Of a stretch of 64,000 bases of DNA, positions 42,014 to 51,370 are shown one piece after another. The notes under the pieces are model-generated. The model saw nothing but the letters and a program-made list of their open reading frames with translations, was not told the origin of the DNA and made no database searches. Made by a program: the position numbers and the translations under genes. How positions within the stretch are numbered: position 1 is the stretch's first letter; each line of letters opens with the position of its first letter. Origin of the DNA: CALAED01 sp035765195 (lineage in GTDB: Bacteria; Actinomycetota; Actinomycetes; Streptosporangiales; Streptosporangiaceae); NCBI GenBank assembly GCA_035765195.1, contig DASTYC010000025.1, positions 62,001 through 126,000 of the forward strand, written 5' to 3'.

Positions 42014-42805
42014 GTGCGCATCGACATTGTCACGATATTTCCGGAGTACTTCGCGCCGCTGGACGTGTCGCTGCTCGGCAAGGCGCGGCAGCGCGGCCTG
42101 CTCGACGTCCGGGTGCACGACCTCAGGGACTGGACTCACGATCGTCACCGCACCGTCGACGACACCCCGTACGGCGGCGGACCCGGCATGGTGATGAAGC
42201 CGGAACCCTGGGGTGAGGCCCTCGACGCGGTGGCGCCTCCCGGGGGGGCCGAGGCCCTGCCCCGGCTCGTCCTGCCGACGCCGAGCGGGCGCCCGTTCAC
42301 CCAAGGACTGGCGCAACGGTACGCCGAAGAGCCGTGGCTGGTGTTCGCCTGCGGACGGTACGAGGGCATCGACGCGAGGGTCGTCGACGACGCGCGCACC
42401 CGCATGCCCGTCGACGAGATCAGCATCGGCGACTACGTGCTGGCCGGGGGCGAGGTCGCGGTGCTCGTCGTGGTCGAGGCGGTGGCGCGGCTGATCCCCG
42501 GAGTGCTCGGCAACGCCGACTCGGTGACCGACGATTCATTCGCGTCCGGGCCGATGGAGACCCTCCTGGAAGGCCCCGTCTACACCAAGCCGCCGACCTG
42601 GCGCGACCGTGCCGTACCGGAGATCCTCATGTCGGGGCATCACGGCGCGATCGCGCGATGGCGGCGTGATCAGGCGCTGCGCCGTACGGTGACGAACCGG
42701 CCGGAACTGGCCGCCCGGCTGCGTCCGGAGACGCTCGACGACCGTGATCGGCGAGTGCTCCGAGATGCTGGTTTTCCGGTCGATGGCGAACCTACGGTAC
42801 GCTAG
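42014..42805 (+). CDS. trmD: tRNA (guanine(37)-N1)-methyltransferase
   Basis: TrmD methylates G37 beside the anticodon and prevents +1 frameshifting. The 263-residue product starts VRIDIVTIFPEYFAPLDVSL at GTG 42014 and has the SPOUT knot motifs DDTPYGGGPGMVMKPE, FACGRYEGIDARV, and SIGDYVLAGGEVAVLVVVEA. The frame stays open to 41933 without homology. It precedes rplS by 105 bp. Confidence 0.96.
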   Translation: MRIDIVTIFPEYFAPLDVSLLGKARQRGLLDVRVHDLRDWTHDRHRTVDDTPYGGGPGMVMKPEPWGEALDAVAPPGGAEALPRLVLPTPSGRPFTQGLAQRYAEEPWLVFACGRYEGIDARVVDDARTRMPVDEISIGDYVLAGGEVAVLVVVEAVARLIPGVLGNADSVTDDSFASGPMETLLEGPVYTKPPTWRDRAVPEILMSGHHGAIARWRRDQALRRTVTNRPELAARLRPETLDDRDRRVLRDAGFPVDGEPTVR

Positions 42806-42910
42806 GGCGTCGCTTGTGCTGCACGCCGAGCGCGCCAAGACTTCCCAAGACACCGCTGCGCGGTTCGCGCTTTTCGCCGGCCCGTGCGTTTCATCGCGAG
42901 GAAAGCCGTC

Positions 42911-43261
42911 ATGCACACCCTGATCCAGGAGATCGAAAAGGCCGCGATGCGTGCCGATGTTCCGGACTTCCGTCCGGGCGACACGCTGCGGGTGCACGTA
43001 CGTGTCACCGAGGGCAACCGGAGCCGTATCCAGATCTTCCAGGGCGTGGTGATCCGCAGGCAGGGCGCCGGTGCCCGCGAGACCTTCACGGTCCGCAAAG
43101 TGAGCTATAGCGTCGGCGTCGAGCGGACGTTCCCGCTGAACAGCCCCTCGATCGACAAGATCGAAGTCGTGACGCGCGGCGATGTCCGGCGGGCCAAGCT
43201 CTACTACCTGCGCAACCTGCGCGGCAAGGCGGCTCGGATCAAGGAGAAGCGCGACTCCTGA
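42911..43261 (+). CDS. rplS: 50S ribosomal protein L19
   Basis: The 116-residue product from ATG 42911 (MHTLIQEIEKAAMRADVPDF) has the L19 signatures FRPGDTLRVHVRV, IQIFQGVVIRRQG, SVGVERTFPLNSPSIDKIEV and AKLYYLRNLRGKAARIKEK. GAGGAAAG about eight bases upstream supports this start over the nine-codon longer frame. Confidence 0.96.
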   Translation: MHTLIQEIEKAAMRADVPDFRPGDTLRVHVRVTEGNRSRIQIFQGVVIRRQGAGARETFTVRKVSYSVGVERTFPLNSPSIDKIEVVTRGDVRRAKLYYLRNLRGKAARIKEKRDS

Positions 43262-43628
43262 CCGGTCGCGCGACCGGCCTCGCGTCGAGTTCGATCGGCC
43301 ACGTCGCGGTGACGATTTTCTTTCCGCGGCAGGGAACGCGGATCCGGGTTCGCGCGTTTTCACGGCGCCGGTACGGACGGCTTTTGCTGTGAATTTCGCA
43401 GGTTGACAGCGAACGCGAACTCTACGCGAACACCCTCTTCTCGCGACGGTGAGTATGTGGGTAAATCCGCAGGGTAAGCTGACCTGGCCGACACGCTTTC
43501 ACGGGAAGCCGTGGATGCCGGGCACCTATAAGCTCATTTTGATGACTGACGACGAGCAGGGCGTGCGGGAGCCGGCGAGCGCGCACTATGAGGCGGACCG
43601 CGACGTACCCCAGGACGATCGGAGAGAC
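43262..43628. other. rplS-lepB intergenic region
   Basis: A perfect 16-bp palindrome, CCGGTCGCGCGACCGG (43262-43277), begins at the rplS stop and may end that transcript. TTGACA at 43403-43408 is a good -35 candidate for lepB, but the -10 is not obvious. The open frame that continues into lepB starts at 43449; its first part has no known similarity, so part of this stretch may be coding. Confidence 0.45.
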
Positions 43629-44561
43629 GTGCGTTCCGATGCCGACGGCACGTTGCCGGATGACAAGCCGCTGGTCACCACCGAGCCTGACGGCGCCGCT
43701 GACGGATCGTCCGAAGGCGCCCAGACCGCTCATAGGGATTCCGGCCACGGCGCTCCTGGCTCTGAGAAGGAGAAGGAGTCCGACTCGGGTAAAAAGGGTG
43801 GTTCGTTCTGGCGCGAACTGCCCGTGCTGGTCGGTATCGCGCTTGTGCTCGCTTTGATCATCAAGGCGTTCGCGGTCCAGGCGTTCTACATTCCGTCCGC
43901 CTCGATGGAGAACACCCTCCAGATCGGCGACCGCGTTCTCGTCAACAAGATCGTCTATCACACCCGAGACATCGCGCGCGGCGACACCGTGGTCTTCAGC
44001 GGCCTCGACTCGTGGGACCCCGAGGTCGACTATTCCGAGCCGTCCAACCCCATCTCCAAGGCCTTGCACGCCATCGGCGGCGCGTTCGGCCTGGTCCCGG
44101 GCGAAAAGGACTACATCAAGCGGGTCATCGGCGTCCCCGGCGACCGCGTGCGCTGTTGCGACGCGCGGGGCCACATCACGGTCAACGGCACCCCGCTCCA
44201 GGAGACCACCTACCTTTATCCGGGAAACAAGCCGTCCGGTCAGCAGTTCGACGTCACCGTGCCGCAGGGCCGCCTGTGGGTCATGGGAGACCACCGCGAC
44301 GTCTCCTACGACTCCCGCGGTCACCTCGGCGACCCCGGTTCGGGCACGATCCCCGAAGACCGAGTGATCGGGCGGGCGTTCGTCGTGGTGTGGCCGCTCT
44401 CCCGCATCAAGACGTTGCCGATCCCCAACACCTTCGATCAGCCTGCCCTGGCCGCCGCGGCGCTCCCCGCCACCCCACTCGCACTCGGGTTCGCCGGGGC
44501 AGTCCCGATCATGTGGCTCCTCCGGCTCCGCCGCGGTCGTGGCCGCCGCCACACTCGCTAG
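43629..44561 (+). CDS. lepB: signal peptidase I
   Basis: LepB cleaves signal peptides of secreted proteins on the outer membrane face. The product has an acidic cytoplasmic N-terminus, a first membrane helix (LPVLVGIALVLALIIKAFAV), the catalytic Ser in FYIPSASMENTLQIGDRVLV, the catalytic Lys in DYIKRVIGVPGDRV, GDHRDVSYDSRGH, and a second membrane helix near the C-terminus. GTG 43629 follows GGAGAGAC; ATG 43542 or 43449 would extend the low-complexity tail only. It lies in the usual rplS-lepB-rnhB order; only one lepB is present here. Confidence 0.93.
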   Translation: MRSDADGTLPDDKPLVTTEPDGAADGSSEGAQTAHRDSGHGAPGSEKEKESDSGKKGGSFWRELPVLVGIALVLALIIKAFAVQAFYIPSASMENTLQIGDRVLVNKIVYHTRDIARGDTVVFSGLDSWDPEVDYSEPSNPISKALHAIGGAFGLVPGEKDYIKRVIGVPGDRVRCCDARGHITVNGTPLQETTYLYPGNKPSGQQFDVTVPQGRLWVMGDHRDVSYDSRGHLGDPGSGTIPEDRVIGRAFVVVWPLSRIKTLPIPNTFDQPALAAAALPATPLALGFAGAVPIMWLLRLRRGRGRRHTR

Positions 44562-44826
44562 GGACTCTCGGCGTACGGGCCGGGCACGTGCCGTCGACGA
44601 GCAGCGCCGGAGCGGGCCGTCTTTTCGGTGACGTGGAGACCCAGTTCCTACGTTGTTCAACTCATCGTCAAATGCGTTCCACGGATTCGTCAGGCCCGAG
44701 CGGACGGCCGGCCGGGTTTCGGCCTCGTCGCCGCGGTTCGCGGGTGCCCCCAAGGGTTCTGGAGGCATGCCGGTTCCTGCGCGGTTGCGCGTCGGCCCCA
44801 CCCCCGCGGCGATTAGTCTGCTGAGT

Positions 44827-45627
44827 GTGAGTTCCGTGATCGGCGTGCCCAGGGTACGGCGGCCGCTTCGATTCACGCCGCGGCGAGACTCGGGGGTGTA
44901 CGGCCTCGAGCGGGCGCTGGAGCACGGCGGGTTCTCCGCGGTCGCGGGGGTGGACGAGGCCGGGCGGGGGGCCTGCGCCGGACCCCTCGTGGTCGGCGCC
45001 GTGATCTTGCCGAACAAGCGACGGCACTGGATCGATGGGCTGACCGATTCCAAGTTGCTGACCCCCCGTCGGCGCGAGGAGATCTACGCTGAGGTGGTGG
45101 AACGCGCCGTCGCGTGGAGCGCCGTGGTCATCGCCTGCACGGATGTGGACCGGATCGGCCTGCATCGCTGCAACATCGCGGGGATGCGCCGCGCCATCGC
45201 GCGGCTGGGGACCCGTCCCTCGTTCGTCTTGAGCGATGGATTCCCGGTGCCCGGGCTCGACGTGCCGGGCCTGGCAGTGCCGAAGGGCGATCGGGTGGCC
45301 GCGTGCGTCGCGGCCGCCTCCGTGGTCGCGAAGGTGACCAGAGACCGCCTTATGGTCCAGTTGCACAAGCGTTACCCGATTTATGGATTCGACATTCACA
45401 AGGGGTATGTGACCCGGGCGCACTCGGCGGCCCTCGCCCTGCACGGACCATGCCCTGAGCACCGATTCTCGTTCGTGAACGTGGCCAGATTGAGCACGGC
45501 GGCAGGGGAGATCGCCGAGATCGCGCCCGAGACGGCGGACGAGGGGATGCTGGACAATGAACAAGACGCGTTCGCGCAGATCGACGCGGACCTGGAAGGC
45601 GCCGCCGAGCAGGTCGGCATTGCATGA
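44827..45627 (+). CDS. rnhB: ribonuclease HII
   Basis: RNase HII nicks at ribonucleotides in DNA and degrades RNA in hybrids. The 266-residue product has the metal-binding VAGVDEAGRGACAGPLVVGA, TDSKLLTPRRREE, SFVLSDGFPVPG, and VAKVTRDRLMVQLHKRYPIY. GTG 44827 was taken; the open frame reaches 44653 without similarity. A C-terminal acidic extension follows the catalytic fold. Confidence 0.94.
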   Translation: MSSVIGVPRVRRPLRFTPRRDSGVYGLERALEHGGFSAVAGVDEAGRGACAGPLVVGAVILPNKRRHWIDGLTDSKLLTPRRREEIYAEVVERAVAWSAVVIACTDVDRIGLHRCNIAGMRRAIARLGTRPSFVLSDGFPVPGLDVPGLAVPKGDRVAACVAAASVVAKVTRDRLMVQLHKRYPIYGFDIHKGYVTRAHSAALALHGPCPEHRFSFVNVARLSTAAGEIAEIAPETADEGMLDNEQDAFAQIDADLEGAAEQVGIA

Positions 45628-45651
45628 CGCGCAGCGGGGAGGACCACGAGC

Positions 45652-45963
45652 ATGAGCGCTGAGGACCTCGAAAAGTACGAGACCGAGATGGAGCTGCAGC
45701 TCTATCGCGAGTATCGAGACGTCGTGGGGCTGTTCACCTATGTCGTCGAGACCGAGCGGCGGTTCTACTTGACCAATTCGGTGGATCTGCAGGTACGCAG
45801 CGCCGAGAACGGTGAGGTCTTCTTCGAGGTCACGATGCAGGACGCCTGGGTGTGGGATATGTACCGCCCCGCGCGTTTTGTCAAGAACGTTCGGGTCGTC
45901 ACATTCAAGGATGTCAACGTCGAAGAGTTGGCCAAGAGCGACTTTGAACTTCCTCACTCCTAG
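45652..45963 (+). CDS. DUF2469 family protein
   Basis: The 103-residue product (MSAEDLEKYETEMELQLYRE, RDVVGLFTYVVETERRFYL, ending VEELAKSDFELPHS) is the highly conserved actinobacterial DUF2469 protein that almost always follows rnhB, 24 bp downstream here. It is soluble and its function is unknown; its conservation suggests a core role. Confidence 0.92.
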   Translation: MSAEDLEKYETEMELQLYREYRDVVGLFTYVVETERRFYLTNSVDLQVRSAENGEVFFEVTMQDAWVWDMYRPARFVKNVRVVTFKDVNVEELAKSDFELPHS

Positions 45964-46055
45964 GCCTCTCGGCGCGCCCCGGCCCCGCCGGAACTTTGGG
46001 GAGGTCGTCGAGCGGAGCTCGCGTCTATCTCAGGTCAACTTTTGGCTGCTCGCCC

Positions 46056-47234
46056 TCACGAGTCCGATGGCCGGGGGCCGGACTTTCTCGGGCGAGGCAG
46101 CCGCCAGCCCTGATCACAGCGCTCGATGAACCCGGCGGCGGCCAGGATGCCGAGGCGGCTGCGGGTGGTGTTGAGGTCGACGCCGGCCTTGACCGCGATT
46201 TGGGCGGGACCGGCGCCGCCGCGGGCCGGGATCGCCTCGAGCACCTGGCGGGTCGTCGCCTCTAGCCCATCACGGGGGTGGATCGGGCCGCGCGGCTCGG
46301 GGGCGAGATCCGCGCCGAACTGCCCGACCTCCTCGAGGATCTCAGCGGCGTTGGTGACGCATCGGGCGGGTGGGGTGTCTCTGAGCAGCTTGTGGCAGCC
46401 GATGGAGGTCCGGGAGGTGATGGGGCCGGGGATCGCCATGACGGCCCGGCCCAGCTTGCGGGCATGGGCGGCGGTGTTGAGCGCCCCGCTGCGGGCGGCC
46501 GCCTCGATGACGACAGTGCCGCGGGTGAGGGCCGCGATGACGCGGTTGCGTACCAAGAAGCGTGATCGGGTGGGGTGGGTGCCGGGCGGCGTCTCGCTGA
46601 CCAGCAGGGCGCGTCTGGCCATCTCGGCGAACAGACCGTCGTTGCGGGACGGATAGGGGGCGTCGACGCCGTTGGCGAAGACGGCCACGGTGTCGCCGTC
46701 GGCGGCGAGCGCCCCACGGTGGGCGGCGGCGTCGACGCCCATCGCTCCGCCGCTGACCACCGTCCACCCGCGTTCGCAAAGGTCGGCGGCGAGATCGGCC
46801 GCGATGCGGACGCCATAGGAGGAGGCGGCGCGGGCCCCGACGAGGGCCACCGAGCGCAGGCAGCCGTAGCGCAGATCACCGGGCCCCCGCAGCCACAAGG
46901 CGTGGGGCCGGGCGGCGCCGAGGTCGTCGAGCTGGGTGGGCCATTCGGCATCGCCGGGGCAGATCAGCCGTCCGCCGAGCCGGTCGCAGACGGTCAGGTC
47001 GGCCACGGGATCCGCGGCTGTCAGCCGGATCCGCCAGCTTGCCAGATGCTCGGCCAGGCGGCTGCGGGCCTGATCGCCCGTCACCAGGTCATGGGGCGGG
47101 GCGCCGGCACGTACGGCTTCGAGGGCGCCCAGCGGGCCCAGACGGGCGACGAGCGCGCCGAGCAGAGCGTTGCCGGGCTCGGCGATGGCGCACAGGGTGG
47201 CGCGGGCCAGCCGCTGGTCATCTGACGCGCTCAT
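46056..47234 (-). CDS. dprA: DNA-protecting protein DprA
   Basis: DprA binds incoming single-stranded DNA and loads RecA. The 392-residue product has an N-terminal helical region, the Rossmann-like fold with SVALVGARAASSYGVRIAAD, TVVSGGAMGVDAAAHRGAL, NGVDAPYPSRNDGLF, LVRNRVIAALTRGTVVIEAA, and a C-terminal winged-helix domain (IAVKAGVDLNTTRSRLGILA). Its start overlaps the comM stop (ATGA). It is convergent to DUF2469. Confidence 0.95.
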   Translation of the reverse strand: MSASDDQRLARATLCAIAEPGNALLGALVARLGPLGALEAVRAGAPPHDLVTGDQARSRLAEHLASWRIRLTAADPVADLTVCDRLGGRLICPGDAEWPTQLDDLGAARPHALWLRGPGDLRYGCLRSVALVGARAASSYGVRIAADLAADLCERGWTVVSGGAMGVDAAAHRGALAADGDTVAVFANGVDAPYPSRNDGLFAEMARRALLVSETPPGTHPTRSRFLVRNRVIAALTRGTVVIEAAARSGALNTAAHARKLGRAVMAIPGPITSRTSIGCHKLLRDTPPARCVTNAAEILEEVGQFGADLAPEPRGPIHPRDGLEATTRQVLEAIPARGGAGPAQIAVKAGVDLNTTRSRLGILAAAGFIERCDQGWRLPRPRKSGPRPSDS

Positions 47235-48793
47235 GTGCGCTTACCGGTCCATAGATCGAGAGCCAGGCCGACGTCTTCTTCGGCGGGGTGATCTCGGCCG
47301 GCGAGGTCGGCGCAGGTCCAGGCGACCCGAAGGACTCGATCGAGACCCCGGGCGCTGAGCGAACCGAGGCGCAGCGCCCGATCGACGGGTGCCATCGCCT
47401 CGGGCGACGGCGTGAACCTGCGCCGCAGCTCGGGACCGGGGATCTCGGCGTTGGTCCGCCAGGGCGTGGCCGCCAGCCGCTTGGCCGTGCGCTCACGGGC
47501 GAGCGACACGCGCTCCGCCACGATCTTGCTCGACTCGGCGAACTCCAGGTCGTAACGCAGCTCGGCAGGCGTGGCCGGCTGCAGCTCCAGCTTGAGGTCG
47601 ATGCGATCGAGCAGCGGACCGGAGATCCGGGAGAGGTAGCGATGCCGTACCGCCGGCGGGCAACGGCAGTCGACGTCCTTGGCGGCGGCGCAGGGACACG
47701 GGTTGGCGGCCAGCACCAAGGTGAAGCGGGCCGGGAAGCGGGTGCTGGCCCCCGACCGCGAGATCATCACCTCTCCGTCCTCGAGGGGCTGGCGGAGCGC
47801 GTCGAGCACTCCGCTTTGGAACTCGGGCGCCTCGTCGAGGAAGAGGACGCCGTGGTGGGCCAGCGAGGCGGCACCGGGCTGGATGCCGCGCCCGCCGGTG
47901 CCGCCGCCCACCATCGCCGCGATGGTCGCCGTGTGATGGGGCGCGTAGAACGGAGCCTCGGTGATCAGCGGGCGGCCCGGAGGCAGCGTGCCGGCGACCG
48001 AATGGATGGCGGTGACCTCGAGGGCGGCGCCGCGCTCCAGCGGGGGGAGCAACGTGGGCAGCCGCTCGGCCAGCATGGTCTTGCCACAGCCGGGCGGGCC
48101 GGAGAAACACAGGTGATGGCCGCCCGCCGCGCTGACCTCCAACGCGTGCCGCGCGTCGGCCTGGCCGCGCACGTCGGCGAGATCGAGGTCGCTCCGCCGC
48201 GCCCGGCCGCGCAGGGTGAGCCCGTCGGGATGCGGCCCGGCGGGGACGGGCTCGTCGTCTTCGTCGAGTGCCGGCGGCGGCTCATCGCGCAGATGGCACA
48301 TCAAGGCCCGCAGCGTGGAGACCGAAATCACCTTGGTGTCGGGCACGAGCTCGGCCTCGCCCGCGTTGGCCTTGGGCACCACCACCGTGTGGCATCCGCT
48401 GTGCGCCGCCGCGAGCACCGCGGGCAGCACCCCGGGCACCGCCCGAACCCTGCCGTCGAGGCCCAACTCGCCGATCATCACCAGACCGGCGCAGGCCGCC
48501 GGTGACACCGCCTCGGCCGCTGCCAGCAGCGCGATGGCGATGGCGACGTCATAGCTCGAACCCTTCTTCGGCAGGCTCGCCGGGAACAGCGAGACCGTGA
48601 CATGCCTGTTGGGCCACGTCTCGCCGCTGTTGAAGATCGCCGCCCGGACGCGGTCGCGGGCCTCGCTCAGCGCCGTGTCGGGCAGCCCCACGAGATGCAG
48701 CCCGGGCACACCGCTGGTGATCGCGGCCTCTACGTCGACCACGAAGCCGTCGACGCCGACGAGCGCCACCGAGCGGGTCTTGGCGAGCGCCAT
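47231..48793 (-). CDS. comM: magnesium chelatase-like competence protein ComM
   Basis: ComM is a hexameric AAA+ helicase that aids branch migration during transformation. The 520-residue product has an N-terminal ChlI-like domain (VEAAITSGVPGLHLVGLPDT), Walker A SGPPGCGKTMLAERL, VLFLDEAPEFQSGVLDAL, and a zinc-binding cysteine set (NPCPCAAAKDVDCRCPP). It forms a coupled minus-strand block with yraN upstream (one-base gap) and dprA downstream (overlap), the standard yraN-comM-dprA order. Confidence 0.95.
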   Translation of the reverse strand: MALAKTRSVALVGVDGFVVDVEAAITSGVPGLHLVGLPDTALSEARDRVRAAIFNSGETWPNRHVTVSLFPASLPKKGSSYDVAIAIALLAAAEAVSPAACAGLVMIGELGLDGRVRAVPGVLPAVLAAAHSGCHTVVVPKANAGEAELVPDTKVISVSTLRALMCHLRDEPPPALDEDDEPVPAGPHPDGLTLRGRARRSDLDLADVRGQADARHALEVSAAGGHHLCFSGPPGCGKTMLAERLPTLLPPLERGAALEVTAIHSVAGTLPPGRPLITEAPFYAPHHTATIAAMVGGGTGGRGIQPGAASLAHHGVLFLDEAPEFQSGVLDALRQPLEDGEVMISRSGASTRFPARFTLVLAANPCPCAAAKDVDCRCPPAVRHRYLSRISGPLLDRIDLKLELQPATPAELRYDLEFAESSKIVAERVSLARERTAKRLAATPWRTNAEIPGPELRRRFTPSPEAMAPVDRALRLGSLSARGLDRVLRVAWTCADLAGRDHPAEEDVGLALDLWTGKRT

Positions 48794-48794
48794 C

Positions 48795-49163
48795 TCAGCA
48801 CACCTCTCTACAGTGATCGACTTCGAACGCGTCGGGACCGGCGCGAACCAGTCCGAGGACGTCGATGCGTATCTGAGCCGCGCTGACGCCGTGCTGGGCG
48901 GCCCAGCGCCCGGCGAGGCGCCTTAATCGCGCGGCCTTGGCCGCGGTGATCGCTTCGAGTGGGTCGCCGAACCTCGCGCTGGAGCGGGTCTTCACCTCGC
49001 ACACGACGTGCCGGTGGCCGTCGTAGGCGACGATGTCCAGCTCTCCGCCCCGGCACCGCCAGTTGCGATCGAGGATCGTCCAGCCCAGGCGGCGCAGATA
49101 GTCGGCCGCCGCCGCTTCACCACGTCGGCCGAGCGCGCCGCGCTGGTCTCGTCGGATATGCAT
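48795..49163 (-). CDS. yraN: YraN family (UPF0102) endonuclease-like protein
   Basis: The 122-residue product has the restriction-endonuclease-like motif set: GRRGEAAAADYLRRLGWTIL, RGGELDIVAYDGHRHVVCEV with E-x-D and E-x-K (EVKTRSS), and FGDPLEAITAAKAARLRRLA. ATG 49163 was chosen for GGAGG eight bases upstream; the frame opens six codons earlier. It is first in the block with comM and dprA. Confidence 0.92.
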   Translation of the reverse strand: MHIRRDQRGALGRRGEAAAADYLRRLGWTILDRNWRCRGGELDIVAYDGHRHVVCEVKTRSSARFGDPLEAITAAKAARLRRLAGRWAAQHGVSAAQIRIDVLGLVRAGPDAFEVDHCREVC

Positions 49164-49522
49164 GACGCTCACCTCCGGCACCGAAGGTCCCGTACGGTCG
49201 CCGCGACCGAAAGGCGAACGTGATTCTGTGGATAAACGGCGATGTGCTCGGCGTCGCCTGATGGCGTACGCCGGTGGAGATGGTGTCGCCTTGGCGACAG
49301 GGAGGTGGGCGGCGCCTGTGGCGCGCCGGCGGGCGTCGGCCGGCCGTCCGGCCTTCGATGGACGGTCTGTCTCGGCGCGACTGCTCGGGCGGAGCCGTTC
49401 GGTGCCGGGGACGCCGGCTCCGAGGCGATAAGGGGGCCCGCGGCGGGTTGTTCTGAGCCGGGAGAGGGCCGAGCGGACCGGCGGCTTGCCTGCCGCGGCG
49501 AGCCGCGGGCACTGTGGGACCC
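49164..49522. other. yraN-xerC divergent intergenic region (359 bp)
   Basis: No gene is supported. A perfect DnaA-box sequence (TGTGGATAA) lies at 49227-49235. Promoters for both divergent units must lie here, but no clear pair of -35/-10 boxes was recognised in the GC-rich sequence. Confidence 0.5.
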
Positions 49523-50470
49523 ATGACCGGGGTGGCAGATGGCCCGCTGCCGGAGACGTTCGCCGCGGCGCTGCGCGACTACGAACGGCACCTGCGGGCC
49601 GAGCGCGGGCTTTCGCCGCACACGCTCCGGGCCTACCTGGGCGACATCGCCGATCTCTTCCAGTACGCGGCCCGCGCGGGCGCCGAATCGGTGGCCGACC
49701 TCGATCTCCCCCTCGTACGCGAGTGGCTCGCGGGGCAACACGGGCGCGGGTTGTCGCGGGCGACGCTGGCCCGGCGCACGGCGGCGGTGCGGACCTTCAC
49801 GCGGCACGCGCACCGGAGCGGCCGGCTCGGCCGAGACCCCGGGCCGCTGCTCGGCACGCCAAAGCGCGAGCGGGCGCTGCCCAAGGTGTTGCGTCAGGAC
49901 GAGGCGGCGGCGGTGCTCGACCGGATCGGGCCAGATCACCCTGAGCCGGCGAATCCGGCCGCGGCAGGCCTGACGGGGCGCGATCGAGCCGTCCTCGAGC
50001 TGCTGTACGCCACCGGCATCAGGGTCAGTGAGCTGTGCGGCCTCGACATCGACGATGTCGACCAGGAGCGCCGCACCGTCCGCGTCATGGGCAAGGGCGG
50101 CAAGGAACGCGTCGTGCCCATGGGGGTGCCCGCCGCCCGCGCCATCGACGACTGGCTGCGCCGGGGCAGGCCGCATCTGGCCACCGAACGCAGCGGGCCG
50201 GCCCTGTTCTTGGGCGCTCGGGGCGGCCGGCTGCATCCCACCACGGCCCGCCGCGTCGTGCACGCCCGGGTCGCGGCGGCGAGCGCGCCCGACATCGGGC
50301 CCCACGGGGTGCGGCACACCGCCGCCACCCACCTGCTCGAGGGCGGCGCCGACCTGCGCAGCGTCCAGGAGTTGCTCGGCCACGCCTCGCTGCAGACCAC
50401 CCAGCTCTACACCCATGTGTCCGCCGAACGGCTCAAGCAGGCATATCGCCAGGCACATCCCCGCGCGTAG
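49523..50470 (+). CDS. xerC: XerC-like tyrosine recombinase
   Basis: The 315-residue product has an N-terminal SAM-like core-binding domain (YERHLRAERGLSPHTLRAYL) and a catalytic domain with all tyrosine-recombinase residues: Arg in LYATGIRVSELCGL, Lys in MGKGGKERVVPMG, His-x-x-Arg in GPHGVRHTAATHLLEGGADL, the second His in ELLGHASLQTTQLYTH and the nucleophile Tyr there. Length and location (beside dprA and rpsB) fit the chromosomal dimer-resolution XerC-type enzyme rather than an integrase. ATG 49523 or GTG 49514 may be the start. Confidence 0.88.
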   Translation: MTGVADGPLPETFAAALRDYERHLRAERGLSPHTLRAYLGDIADLFQYAARAGAESVADLDLPLVREWLAGQHGRGLSRATLARRTAAVRTFTRHAHRSGRLGRDPGPLLGTPKRERALPKVLRQDEAAAVLDRIGPDHPEPANPAAAGLTGRDRAVLELLYATGIRVSELCGLDIDDVDQERRTVRVMGKGGKERVVPMGVPAARAIDDWLRRGRPHLATERSGPALFLGARGGRLHPTTARRVVHARVAAASAPDIGPHGVRHTAATHLLEGGADLRSVQELLGHASLQTTQLYTHVSAERLKQAYRQAHPRA

Positions 50471-50483
50471 CACGCGGGCTCGG

Positions 50484-50524
50484 CATCCCTGTGCCCTTGC
50501 CGGGAGCGCAAGAGCACAGGGATG
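50484..50524. terminator. bidirectional hairpin terminator between xerC and the M23 gene
   Basis: CATCCCTGTGC (50484-50494) pairs perfectly with GCACAGGGATG (50514-50524), and an inner CTTG/CAAG (50496-50499/50509-50512) continues the stem. It lies 13 bases after xerC and 7 bases before the convergent stop. Confidence 0.8.
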
Positions 50525-50530
50525 AGGCGG

Positions 50531-51370
50531 CTATGCGGACGGGTGCCGGCGATGGCGCTCGCGGGTCAGGTCGATGACCCCGGGCGGAAGCCGCCGCCGG
50601 GCCGGCATGCGTCGCCACGCCAGGATCAGCAGGTAGGCGAGGATCGCACCCGCGAGCGCGCCGCCCCCGGCCGCCGTCGCCGACCGCGTGACCATGGAGC
50701 GGCCGCGGTCGAGCGAAGCCCTACCCGCGGACACGGCCCGCGGGGCACGGGGCGGAGGCCGGGACGCGGCCGAGGGCGAGAAGAGGGAGCCGGGGCGGGC
50801 GGCCGCCGGCGGATGGTCGGCACCGGCGGCGGGCCAAACCGGCAGCAACCGGATGGTGCCCCCGCCGAGAAGCGACAGCGGATCGAGATAGGCCAGGCCA
50901 CGGCGCAGCCCCCAGTGCAGGCACAGCACCCGCCCGCAGTGGCCGCGGACGTCCTCGACCTGGCCGAGCCGCTGGCCCGCGGCGACGCGCTGCCCGCGCC
51001 GTACCGCGGGCCGTAGGGGCAGGTAGGAGGTGCGGAGCGCGCCGTGGAGAACCGTCACGATGCCCCGGCCGGCGAGCCGGCCCGCGTAACCGACCCGCCC
51101 CGGGCCCGCCGCATAGACCGACTGGCCGGGCCGGGCGGCGAGGTCGACCCCCCGATGGCCGCTCAGCCACGGGCGCGGCGGCGGGTCGTAGTCGCGCAGC
51201 ACGGGCGGCTCGGGCGATAACGGCCATCGCCAATCACCCGGGCCGAACGGGAGCATGGCAACGAGCACGCAGGTCACGATCAGCATGGCTCCGAGAGTGC
51301 CGACCACCCCCGCCGCCCGCCAGACCCCACCCCCGGCTGTGGATAACCACGGCGCGTGGACGGATGCCAC
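50531..51370 (-). CDS. M23 (lysostaphin-type) peptidase-like protein, metal site incomplete
   Basis: The 279-residue product has an N-terminal membrane segment (GAMLIVTCVLVAMLPF), a Gly-rich beta domain of the M23 family with GHRGVDLAARPGQSVYAAG (the HxxxD metal motif), TVLHGALRTSYLPLRPAV, and a second membrane helix near the C-terminus. The usual HxH is LCLHWGLR, so its first His is Cys. It may bind peptidoglycan without cleaving it, or use the Cys as ligand. GTG 51370 is the longest start; the true start may lie up to ~25 codons downstream. It is divergent from rpsB. Confidence 0.78.
   Translation of the reverse strand: MASVHAPWLSTAGGGVWRAAGVVGTLGAMLIVTCVLVAMLPFGPGDWRWPLSPEPPVLRDYDPPPRPWLSGHRGVDLAARPGQSVYAAGPGRVGYAGRLAGRGIVTVLHGALRTSYLPLRPAVRRGQRVAAGQRLGQVEDVRGHCGRVLCLHWGLRRGLAYLDPLSLLGGGTIRLLPVWPAAGADHPPAAARPGSLFSPSAASRPPPRAPRAVSAGRASLDRGRSMVTRSATAAGGGALAGAILAYLLILAWRRMPARRRLPPGVIDLTRERHRRHPSA

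Noticed and set aside
49523..50470. Prophage integrase
   Set aside because: The recombinase is of XerC length, sits in conserved core order, and no att repeats or phage genes are nearby.
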